From Selenomonadaceae bacterium (lineage in GTDB: Bacteria; Bacillota; Negativicutes; Selenomonadales; Selenomonadaceae): a stretch of DNA of 40,714 nt. The DNA lies in NCBI GenBank assembly GCA_022786545.1, contig JALFXV010000083.1, forward strand, positions 1 through 40,714. The letters run 5' to 3'. Position numbers and translations under genes: made by a program. This document shows, in pieces, positions 17,322 to 24,450 of the stretch. Positions within the stretch are counted from its first letter, which is position 1, and each line of letters begins with the position of its first letter. The notes beneath the pieces are model-generated. The model was not told where the DNA came from, ran no database searches, and saw only the letters and a list, made by a program, of their open reading frames with translations.

Positions 17322-18021
17322 AGCCTACCCCCCGCATGGTATGAATATACTTCTCGCCAAATTTGTCATCCAGCTTCTGCCGGAGATAGCGGATGTAGAC
17401 ATCCACCACGTTGGTATCCCCCATGTAGTCATAGCCCCACACATTGGACAAAATCTGGTCCCGGCTCAGTACGGTGCGCTTGTTGCGCATCATGTATTCC
17501 AGAAGGTCATATTCCTTTTTGGTCAGTTCCACATGCACATCCCCCACCATGACCTCATGGCGGGCAAGATACATGCAGAGCCTCTTGATGGACAGGACTT
17601 CCTCGCTGCCGTCACTGCCGGAAGCAGCCGCCTGCCGTCTCAGCACCACCCGCATCCTGGCCAGGAGCTCCGGCGTGGCAAAAGGCTTGGTGATATAATC
17701 ATCCGCGCCGATATCCAGCCCCTGCACCTTGTCCTCAATATCATCCCGGGCGGTCAGCATAATAATCGGCACCTGGGAAAACTCCCGCACCTTGCGGCAG
17801 ACGGAAAACCCGTCCAGCCCCGGCAGCATCACATCCAGCAGGACAATATCGTACTCCTCCCGGGCAAGCCGCTCACAGGCACGGCTGCCGTTATCCTCCA
17901 CAGCCGCAGTGCATCCCTCATGCTCCAGCTCCATCTGCAAAAAGCGGGCAATCCGCCTTTCGTCCTCAACAATCAGTACCTTGCGTCCCTTCATATCCTT
18001 CACGCTCATTCCTTTATCCAT
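17305..18021 (-). CDS. OmpR/PhoB-family response regulator
   Basis: A DNA-binding regulator of about 238 residues. The receiver has acidic residues in LIVEDERRIAR, the phospho-acceptor Asp in VLLDVMLPGLDG, Thr in MLTARDD and Lys in ITKPF. The C-terminal winged helix has LTKKEYDLLEYM, SRDQILSNVWG and VVDVYIRYLRQKLDD. It is the partner of the overlapping kinase gene. The exact start is uncertain: ATGs at 18021, 18009 and 17994 are all weakly preceded. It lies 66 bases after the LysR gene and may be co-transcribed with it. Confidence 0.93.
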   Translation of the reverse strand: MDKGMSVKDMKGRKVLIVEDERRIARFLQMELEHEGCTAAVEDNGSRACERLAREEYDIVLLDVMLPGLDGFSVCRKVREFSQVPIIMLTARDDIEDKVQGLDIGADDYITKPFATPELLARMRVVLRRQAAASGSDGSEEVLSIKRLCMYLARHEVMVGDVHVELTKKEYDLLEYMMRNKRTVLSRDQILSNVWGYDYMGDTNVVDVYIRYLRQKLDDKFGEKYIHTMRGVGYVIKE

Positions 18022-18087
18022 TCATTTATCATTTTATCCGCCAGCCCGGCATTTTATCTGCCAATTTATTTCTTATGCCATAGCTGT

Positions 18088-18972
18088 TTATTTATTCACG
18101 TATTTCTTGCGGAACAGATTGAGGAAATGGGTACAGCTGCTGGACAGGGTGCGGTTTTTCAGCCACGCTACCACAGTATGGGTATGTATCTCGGATTCCA
18201 CCAGATGCTTGAAGATAACCTTGTCAGAATTCACCATGCTGCGCACCGACAGGGGCACCAGGGAAATGCCGATGCCCATCTGGGTCCACAGGATATTCTG
18301 AATCTGGCTGTCGCTGACACTCAGGATATTTGGCTCAAACTTGTGCTTCTGGCACTGCTCCAAAAAGCCCGTATGCCAGCGCAGCGGCACCAGAAGCGGC
18401 TTGTCTTCCAGTTCATGGATGTGTATCCTATCAGGTTCTGCGCCGCAGCAGCACAAATCCTTGTGCATGGCCAGCACCAGGGGCTCATCCGGCAGCACGA
18501 TGGACTCGTATGTGCTGCTGTCCACCTGGGTTCTCGTAATGGCCAGCTCTATGATATGGCTGTCCAGCAGTTCCAGGATACGGGCTCCGTCACTCTCCCA
18601 GATGTTGAAGTTCACCATAGGATAGGCGCGGTGAAAATCCGCCACCAGCTGCGGTATCAGCATGGCGCCGGAGCTGGTAACGGTGCCCAGCTTGATAGTG
18701 CCTGCCACCCCGGAGCCGATATCCGTAATCTCCCTGAGGGTGCCGTCCACCATGCCCAGGATGTGCTTTACCCTGGAATACAGGAGCTGCCCTGCATCCG
18801 TCAGCCTTATCCTCCTGCTGCCCCGCTCAAAAAGCTGCACCCCCAGGCTGGTTTCCAGCTTCTTCATCTGACGGCTCAGGGCAGGCTGGGCAATACTCAG
18901 CCTGATAGCCGCGTGGCTGATATTTCCTTCCTCGACAATGGCATAAAAAGCCTGCATATCCTTTATTTCCAT
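18088..18972 (-). CDS. LysR-family transcriptional regulator
   Basis: A 294-residue regulator. The N-terminal winged helix (about 4-62) includes GNISHAAIRLSIAQPALSRQ and LEFERG-like LFERGSRRIRLTDAG. The C-terminal ligand-binding domain (about 90-290) has the usual two-lobe pattern, with MGIGISLVPLSV near its end. GGGGGAATAAG precedes the ATG. LysR proteins usually control a divergent neighbour, but here the upstream side holds only a repeat element. Effector and target are therefore not evident. Confidence 0.9.
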   Translation of the reverse strand: MEIKDMQAFYAIVEEGNISHAAIRLSIAQPALSRQMKKLETSLGVQLFERGSRRIRLTDAGQLLYSRVKHILGMVDGTLREITDIGSGVAGTIKLGTVTSSGAMLIPQLVADFHRAYPMVNFNIWESDGARILELLDSHIIELAITRTQVDSSTYESIVLPDEPLVLAMHKDLCCCGAEPDRIHIHELEDKPLLVPLRWHTGFLEQCQKHKFEPNILSVSDSQIQNILWTQMGIGISLVPLSVRSMVNSDKVIFKHLVESEIHTHTVVAWLKNRTLSSSCTHFLNLFRKKYVNK

Positions 18973-19028
18973 CTTATTCCCCCGCTAATACACAAATATT
19001 ATGATAATTTAATATTTCCTATACCTTT

Positions 19029-19057
19029 ATTGTACTACTCCCATAAAAAAACAGCAA
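19029..19057 (-). promoter_or_regulatory. Candidate promoter of the LysR gene
   Basis: On the minus strand, TTGCTG (19052-19057), a 17-base spacer and TACAAT (19029-19034), about 57 bases before the start codon. Confidence 0.35.
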
Positions 19058-19080
19058 CAATATGTATAGTTTTGTGAATT

Positions 19081-19269
19081 TGCGGACTCTGTTCAGACTA
19101 AAAATGGGCTGGGGCAGCAGGTGATAATAGAATGATTGAAAATTCTGTGGCACGGGCTCCCGGGACGGACATACTTTCCCTCGCGCCCCCTTATTTCAGG
19201 CTTGCTCGTAAAGTTGTATGCAGCACTATGGCAACATATAACAAGTGGCTTTTTATCATTTTTTCTATA
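19081..19269. other. Non-coding stretch between two CTGTTCAGAC motifs
   Basis: It begins with GCGGACTCTGTTCAGAC, the same end motif as the neighbouring palindromic repeat, and runs into a second TCTGTTCAGAC at 19270. The sequence between does not match the other copies. It could be a decayed or partial repeat copy. Short open frames here have no ribosome sites and look accidental. Confidence 0.4.
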
Positions 19270-19525
19270 TCTGTTCAGACAAAAAGCGGGACAGGTGCGG
19301 CATGTACCCAAAGAAAACCTTTGTTGTGCCTCGTTACTTCATTCATCAGAGCCGCAGGCGATAGATGAATGTTAGTAACGCGAGGCACAACTAGGAGCGC
19401 GAGCGTGTTTTCTATGGGTACTGCCGCTACCTGTCCCTTTAAAATGCCTTAACAGAGTCCACGAAATATCAAACTACGTCAGTTTATGCACACAGTAACA
19501 AGCAAGCACGGTGACAAACTGAAAT
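19270..19525. repeat. Palindromic interspersed repeat, copy B
   Basis: The 188-base core (19270-19457) is a long imperfect inverted repeat. TCTGTTCAGAC faces a CTTAACAGA end, GGGACAGGTGCGGCATGTACCC faces GGGTACTGCCGCTACCTGTCCC, and GTTGTGCCTCGTTACT faces AGTAACGCGAGGCACAAC. A short central hairpin (TTCATTCATC with GATGAATG) encloses AGCCGCAGGCG. A tail of about 68 bases ending ACAAACTGAAAT reaches the stop codon of the SCIFF maturase. The element is therefore also the 3' end of that operon and could end its transcript. Confidence 0.8.
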
Positions 19526-20893
19526 TTACTTTTCTAGTGCCAATATCGCCTGCACAGCCAGCGCACATTCCAGCCGCTTTTTCTGGATAGCGCAGCCCAT
19601 GTCGTAAGGGATGCGGATATCCCCGTTAAAGAGGTCGGCGTTGGCATGGCAGCCGCCGCTGCAGAAGAACCTTGCCCAGCAGTCAACGCACTTAGGCTTG
19701 TTCAGCACATGGGACTGGCGGAAATACTGCGGCAGCTCCTGATTCTGCACGCCGCTGAACACATCCCCCAGCCTGTAGCGGTCACGCCCCACAAACTGAT
19801 GGCACGGATACAAATCGCCGTTGGCAGCCACCGCATAATACTCATGACCGGCGCCGCAGCCGGAAAGCCTCTTGGCCACGCACGGGCCGTTGGACAAATC
19901 CATGTTGAAGTGGAAGAAGAAGAAGCCCTTGCCCTCCCTGTGCCGCTTGAGATAAAACTCCGTCAGCCTGTCATATTCGGCATAAATCTCCGGCAGCATA
20001 TCCTCTGTCAAAGCGTAAGGAGAGTCCTTCAGCACCACCGGCTCCATAGAGAGGATATCAAAGCCGGCATCCGCCATAGCCGCCACATCCTTGGTAAAAT
20101 CAAGATTGCAGGCCGTATAGGTACCCCGCATGTAGTAATTCTCATCATTCCTTGAATCCACGCACTTGCGGAAGTTGGCCATAACCTTGTCATAAGTAGG
20201 GTTGCCACCGGCGTCAGGCCGCATGTTGTCGTGGGTTTCCCGGCGGCCATCCGTGCTGAGCACCAGGCTGATGTTGTTATCGTTCAGCCACTGGATATTG
20301 GCATCGTTCAAGGCAAGGCCGTTGGTGGTCAGGGTCAGCTTGAAAACCTTGCCGGTTTCCTTTTCCCGCTTTCTCACATACTCGGTAACATGCTTCACCA
20401 GCGGCATGTTGATGAGAGGCTCGCCGCCGAAAAAGTCAATCTCGCAGTGCTTCCTTGGGCCGCTGTGGTCGATGATATAATCCACCGCTGCCTGACCTAC
20501 CTCCTTGCTCATCATCTGCCGCTCGCCGCCGTACTCGCCGGTATCGCCGAAGCAGTATTTGCAGCGCATGTTGCAGTCGTGGGCAGTCATCAGGCACAGG
20601 GATTTCACCAGCCCCTTGGCCTTGAAAGTAGGCGGCACATCAATATCCGGGGCAAACAGCTGCTGAATCTCCATGAGATGATGCAGCTCCTCCAGTGCCT
20701 CCTGCACATCACCGGCAGGGTACATGCCGTCCATAGCTTTCTGCACCTCAGCATCATTTTCTCCGTCAAAATAATCCATCATGTCATAAATCATCTTGTC
20801 CACCACATGCACGGCACCGCTATTCACATCCAGCAGGATATACATGCCGTTCTGCACAAACTTGTGGATTTTCTTCTGCATTTCCTTGTTCAT
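19526..20893 (-). CDS. Radical SAM/SPASM SCIFF-peptide maturase (thioether-forming)
   Basis: A 455-residue iron-sulfur enzyme expected to install Cys thioether cross-links in the SCIFF precursor encoded just upstream. An N-terminal peptide-binding (RRE-like) region spans about 1-80. The radical SAM core starts with Cys107, Cys111 and Cys114 in CNMRCKYC and includes DFFGGEPL and TTNG. The C-terminal SPASM region has many Cys (CGAGHEYY, LYPCHQF, CVDCWARFFCSGGCHAN) for two auxiliary clusters. GGAGAGAATAG precedes the ATG. It is separated from the peptide gene by an intrinsic terminator, which should keep enzyme levels below peptide levels. Confidence 0.94.
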   Translation of the reverse strand: MNKEMQKKIHKFVQNGMYILLDVNSGAVHVVDKMIYDMMDYFDGENDAEVQKAMDGMYPAGDVQEALEELHHLMEIQQLFAPDIDVPPTFKAKGLVKSLCLMTAHDCNMRCKYCFGDTGEYGGERQMMSKEVGQAAVDYIIDHSGPRKHCEIDFFGGEPLINMPLVKHVTEYVRKREKETGKVFKLTLTTNGLALNDANIQWLNDNNISLVLSTDGRRETHDNMRPDAGGNPTYDKVMANFRKCVDSRNDENYYMRGTYTACNLDFTKDVAAMADAGFDILSMEPVVLKDSPYALTEDMLPEIYAEYDRLTEFYLKRHREGKGFFFFHFNMDLSNGPCVAKRLSGCGAGHEYYAVAANGDLYPCHQFVGRDRYRLGDVFSGVQNQELPQYFRQSHVLNKPKCVDCWARFFCSGGCHANADLFNGDIRIPYDMGCAIQKKRLECALAVQAILALEK

Positions 20894-20972
20894 CTATTCT
20901 CTCCTATAAACTGCAAATTATCATCAAACAATCAGGCAAAGGCTATGCACCAAGGCTGATTGTGCTAACGCG

Positions 20973-21000
20973 AAAAAAGGCTCCCTTTTGGCAGGGAGCC
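20973..21000 (-). terminator. Intrinsic terminator between SCIFF peptide and maturase
   Basis: On the minus strand GGCTCCC and GGGAGCC (plus 20994-21000 and 20979-20985) form a seven-pair stem with an eight-base loop, followed by T6. It lies 14 bases after the SCIFF stop. The maturase would be reached by read-through. Confidence 0.85.
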
Positions 21001-21013
21001 CAATCTCTAAATC

Positions 21014-21157
21014 TTATTTCTTGCTCTCGCAAACCTGGTTGCCTACAGTGCAGGAAGTCTTGCAAGCGGACTGGCAGGATGCCTGGCACTCGCCGCAGCC
21101 GCCGGAGTTCTTGGTCAGCTGCAAGGAAGGCTGATTAACAGTCTGAATGTGTTTCAT
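21014..21157 (-). CDS. SCIFF ranthipeptide precursor (six Cys in 47 residues)
   Basis: A 47-residue peptide beginning MKHIQTVNQPSLQLTKNSGG. It carries Cys at 21, 24, 28, 32, 36 and 43, spaced by Ser/Ala/Thr/Gly, the pattern of the SCIFF family (six cysteines in about forty-five residues). In that family a radical SAM/SPASM enzyme links Cys sulfur to the gamma carbon of a Thr acceptor; Thr34 and Thr37 are candidates here. A strong AAGGAGG lies ten bases before the ATG, and the gene has its own promoter. The N-terminal half is the leader recognised by the maturase. No dedicated protease or exporter gene is adjacent. Family members have been linked to cell-density signalling in clostridia; the role here is unproven. 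Confidence 0.95.
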   Translation of the reverse strand: MKHIQTVNQPSLQLTKNSGGCGECQASCQSACKTSCTVGNQVCESKK

Positions 21158-21196
21158 AAAAAGAAACCTCCTTCATCAAATAAAAAATCTAACTCT

Positions 21197-21225
21197 ATTT
21201 TACCTTGTTTGCCATTTATATGCAA
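21197..21225 (-). promoter_or_regulatory. Promoter of the SCIFF peptide gene
   Basis: On the minus strand TTGCAT (21220-21225), a 17-base spacer and TAAAAT (21197-21202). It overlaps the 3' end of the upstream secreted-protein gene, giving a leader of about 33 bases. Confidence 0.6.
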
Positions 21226-22588
21226 GCCCCTGTGCCTGGGTTGCCGGCATTAAAATAAAATTAACCGGCAGATTGGAGGCACCCGGCGGCGAAAACTCAA
21301 AGCGCAGCTTCTGCTGCGCCCCATAAACCCCCAGGCTTGCCAGCTCGCTGGAAAAATAAATATAATCCGTATCTTCTGTAGGCGGGAAGCGGTGGCTGGT
21401 AAAGTCATCAATCCTCACGCTGCCGAAATACAGCTGGTTCTGAGGCACGGACAGCATAAACTTCTGCCTGTCCGCCATATCCTGCACGGACATGGCACCG
21501 GCATAGACTCCCCCCAGGGGCTGCAGGATATACTGCACATCCCCGGTGCCCTCCACAGGCACCTGCAGCTCATACATAATGCCATAGTTGCCATAATTCT
21601 GGGTTTCACTGCCATCGGTGGCATCTATGCCGTAGCGGTACACATCCCGGTCATTGTCCGCCAAAGGAATGAACACCGCACCATCCTGCCGGGGATTGTA
21701 CGGCCTTTCCGCCCGGATGATGCGGTTCATGCCCTTGTAGGTGCCCCGCAGCCGGTGCTCATCCTTGGGCAGCACCTTGGCCTTTTTCATAAACTCAACC
21801 GGATTCGCCCCTGCCGGATACATGATGACGGACAGCCTTACCGGCCCGTCAACAGTAAAATCATAGATGCCGTTGACCAGCTGCCCCGGACTGACAACGG
21901 TTTCCGTCATCTTATTGCTCAAAATCGCCTTGCGATTTGGGAAAACAAAAACATTCCTGTTGACCCTGCTCTCCATATATGCCTGCTGGGTGGTCTTGCC
22001 CACCCACAGGTAATTGTCGCTAGGCGCGCTGAGGGCCTCCCGGCTCACGTTCAGGATGGCCGTATACTTGCCCTCGTTCTCCAGCACCACGGCAATCTTC
22101 TTGTTCTGCCGCGTGTTGTTCAGGTGATAATAAAAAATCCTGCCGGCACCTGTCACCACATCAGAGTAGAGGATGCCGTCCTGCTCCACATACTCGGGGC
22201 TGTCAGAAAACAGCAGGGTGCCGCCGCCGTCCTCCACCGTCACCGGCCAGCGCTTCAGCAGCTGGGGACTATCCTGATTTTTGACCTGCCAGTCCGCCCC
22301 CTCCATAGGGTGCCAGGACTCCGGCACGCGGTTGCTGTACTTAGGATGCAGCCCGTCCACGTTCATATTGACAGCCAGCTCCACCACCTGCTCCTCGCTG
22401 CGGACAGGCTTGATGCCAGCCTCGGCCCAGGCGGTATGGACAGCATCTGCCTTGGTCTCCGCAACCACCTGCTGGCGCACCTCGGCACCTGACTCCACGC
22501 CGCCGTGCTGGCGCGCCTCTGCCATAGAGCCGCCTGCCAGCAGCAGGGCCGCCATGCCTGCCGACAAAATTTTCTTATGCAAATTCAT
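21200..22588 (-). CDS. Secreted protein of unknown function
   Basis: About 462 residues, starting with a clear Sec signal peptide (MNLHKKILSAGMAALLLAGG, cleavage likely after the next AEA). The mature protein is hydrophilic and beta-rich, without recognised catalytic motifs, repeats or cell-wall binding domains, and is expected in the periplasm or outside. No family was recognised. ATG 22588 was chosen because it places the signal peptide at the N-terminus. An in-frame ATG at 22621 has AAGGG just upstream and would add eleven residues. It precedes the SCIFF gene on the same strand; a functional link is not shown. Confidence 0.8.
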   Translation of the reverse strand: MNLHKKILSAGMAALLLAGGSMAEARQHGGVESGAEVRQQVVAETKADAVHTAWAEAGIKPVRSEEQVVELAVNMNVDGLHPKYSNRVPESWHPMEGADWQVKNQDSPQLLKRWPVTVEDGGGTLLFSDSPEYVEQDGILYSDVVTGAGRIFYYHLNNTRQNKKIAVVLENEGKYTAILNVSREALSAPSDNYLWVGKTTQQAYMESRVNRNVFVFPNRKAILSNKMTETVVSPGQLVNGIYDFTVDGPVRLSVIMYPAGANPVEFMKKAKVLPKDEHRLRGTYKGMNRIIRAERPYNPRQDGAVFIPLADNDRDVYRYGIDATDGSETQNYGNYGIMYELQVPVEGTGDVQYILQPLGGVYAGAMSVQDMADRQKFMLSVPQNQLYFGSVRIDDFTSHRFPPTEDTDYIYFSSELASLGVYGAQQKLRFEFSPPGASNLPVNFILMPATQAQGLAYKWQTR

Positions 22589-22650
22589 CTTCTCGAAAAA
22601 CACTCCTGTAAAATAATCCATAAACCCTTAAAAAACCAAATTAAACAGCC

Positions 22651-23454
22651 TTAAATTTTATGCTGTGCTATGCCCAGCTGGGCAAAAATCCTGCCCTTGA
22701 TGAGCCGCCACTTAAATTCCTCAATGCCAAAGACGGGATGGGGAATATTTATCCTTTGCAGCTGGTAGGTATCCGTATCCAGGGTATTCAGCCCCGCATC
22801 CCCGGTCACTGCCGCCAGGTACTCCTCCTCCTTCAGCATTTCCCTAAGCTCCGTGGTATACTTGCCATTGGGATAGGACATGGTATAGATAGTATCCACC
22901 CCGTTCCACTCCATCAGAAGCTTGGACAGCTTCACCTCATTCCTGGCAGTCTCCATATCCATCTCCGTCAGGGGCAGATGGTTGGCCGTGTGGCTGCCAA
23001 TCTCGATGCCCCGGTGCTGCATGTCCTTCAGCTGCTCCCAGGACAGATATTTTTCCCTGCCGATGCTATTGGCCACCATGAAGATAGTGGCCTTCATGCC
23101 CCGTGCCTCCAGCAGGGGCAAAAGCTCCGTATAATTGCTCTCATAGCCGTCATCAAAGGTGAGGATGACAGGCTTCTCCGGCAGCTCCTGCAAGCCCTTC
23201 TTCGCCCTCAGGAAATCCCGGATGGAAATAGTGGTATAGCCCTCCGCCTCCAGATAATCCAGCTGCTGCTGAAAATCCTCCACCGGCACATTGTACTCGT
23301 AGGCGTCCTCCGGGTCTTCCCTCTGTACCATGTGGTATTCCAGGACGGGAAAGCCCTCCGGCTCCGGCTGTGCCAGCAGGTACTGCAATCCGCCATAAGC
23401 TGCCAGAAGCAGCACTGCCAGGGTTCCCAGGCTCCATTTCAGATATTTTTTCAC
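22651..23454 (-). CDS. Membrane-anchored polysaccharide deacetylase (NodB fold)
   Basis: About 267 residues with one N-terminal membrane anchor (about 8-27), then a carbohydrate esterase 4 domain. Motif 1 is ILTFDDGYESN (metal Asp), motif 2 is GSHTANH (metal His pair), and a later YPNGKY segment follows. It probably removes acetyl groups from peptidoglycan or an exopolysaccharide outside the membrane. The start is uncertain: the GTG at 23454 has GAGGT six bases upstream and gives a clean anchor, while an ATG at 23484 overlaps the whiA stop as ATGA and would be translationally coupled. It is the last gene of the whiA operon. Confidence 0.9.
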   Translation of the reverse strand: MKKYLKWSLGTLAVLLLAAYGGLQYLLAQPEPEGFPVLEYHMVQREDPEDAYEYNVPVEDFQQQLDYLEAEGYTTISIRDFLRAKKGLQELPEKPVILTFDDGYESNYTELLPLLEARGMKATIFMVANSIGREKYLSWEQLKDMQHRGIEIGSHTANHLPLTEMDMETARNEVKLSKLLMEWNGVDTIYTMSYPNGKYTTELREMLKEEEYLAAVTGDAGLNTLDTDTYQLQRINIPHPVFGIEEFKWRLIKGRIFAQLGIAQHKI

Positions 23455-23480
23455 AGTATTACCTCGTTTTGCCAAAACAC

Positions 23481-24395
23481 TCATAAAAAATCCTGCAGCC
23501 TCTTCAGCCGGCTGTTCACTGCCCCCCGGCTGATGCCAAGGATGTCCCCCAGTTCCGCCAGGGAGGCATCCATATGGTCCAGCCGCGCCCTGGCCGCCGC
23601 CAGAAGCTTAGGGGGCAGCTTATCCAGCCTGCCGGATGCCTGCAACTGCCTGATGCAGCCCGCCTGGGCCACCGCCGCACTGACGGTCTTCTGCAGGTTA
23701 GCCGTCTCGCAGTTCACCAGCCGGTTCACCTGGTTGCGGACTTCCTTCAGGTTCCTGGCCACCGCCATTTCCTCCGCCGCCTTCACCGCCCCCAGCATGG
23801 AGAGCAAATCCATGATTTCCTCCCCGTCCTTGATATAAATCTGGTAGCTGCCCTTCCTGTCCGTAAAGCCTACGGGAAAATCCATATTCTTCAAAATCTG
23901 GACGATGGTATGGGCAAAGGCGTAGCTATCAGCTACAAATTCCAGGTGGGACTGGGCCTCCGGCCTGTTCACCGTACCGCCCCCCAGGAATGCCCCCCGG
24001 AGATATGCCTTGCGGCAGCACTGCTTCCTGAGGAGCCCCCTGTCCCTGCCTACGGCCCCTGCCTCGGAGCCCAGCATCCCCAGGGCTTCCATCAGGGGGC
24101 GCACATGAGGGGAAGGTGCCACCCGCAAAAGGTAGCTGTTATTCTTTTTCAGCCTCTTGGAACGGCTCACCGTCACCTCCGGCTGCACCTGGCCGGTAGC
24201 CTTCAAAAGCTGCAGCACCCGGCGCGCCACCGCCGCATTTTCCGTGACGAAATTCAGCCCCAGGGCCATCCTGGCCCCGATGGTCATGGACGCACCCATG
24301 CGCAAAAGAGCTGCCAGCTCCGCGCTCTGGCAGCATTTTCGCCTGACTGCCCCGTGGGCAAGCTCGTTTTTTACCTCGGTAGCAAATGACGGCAT
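23481..24395 (-). CDS. whiA: WhiA sporulation/division-type DNA-binding protein
   Basis: A protein of about 304 residues with an N-terminal LAGLIDADG-like (homing-endonuclease-derived) fold and a C-terminal helix-turn-helix. The N-terminus MPSFATEVKNELAH, the YLRGAFLGGGTVNRPEA segment and the C-terminal LAELGDILGISRGAVNSRLKRL are typical. In Firmicutes WhiA affects cell division and chromosome segregation. The ATG at 24395 begins the conserved N-terminus and has GGGATC upstream. It lies in the standard rapZ-yvcK-whiA order. Confidence 0.95.
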   Translation of the reverse strand: MPSFATEVKNELAHGAVRRKCCQSAELAALLRMGASMTIGARMALGLNFVTENAAVARRVLQLLKATGQVQPEVTVSRSKRLKKNNSYLLRVAPSPHVRPLMEALGMLGSEAGAVGRDRGLLRKQCCRKAYLRGAFLGGGTVNRPEAQSHLEFVADSYAFAHTIVQILKNMDFPVGFTDRKGSYQIYIKDGEEIMDLLSMLGAVKAAEEMAVARNLKEVRNQVNRLVNCETANLQKTVSAAVAQAGCIRQLQASGRLDKLPPKLLAAARARLDHMDASLAELGDILGISRGAVNSRLKRLQDFL

Positions 24396-24433
24396 GCTCT
24401 GATCCCAACCTCGCAAATACTAATTATCTATCC

Positions 24434-24450
24434 CCCTGTATCTTACAGGG
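24434..24450. other. Small perfect hairpin over the yvcK stop codon
   Basis: CCCTGTA (24434-24440), loop TCT, TACAGGG (24444-24450). No U-run follows on the minus strand, so it is more likely a message-stability or coupling element between yvcK and whiA than a terminator. Confidence 0.4.

Noticed and set aside
19132..19368. Short open frames within and beside repeat copy B, and similar ones in copy C (39534-39722)
   Set aside because: They follow from the palindromic DNA, have no ribosome sites and are not shared as proteins between copies.
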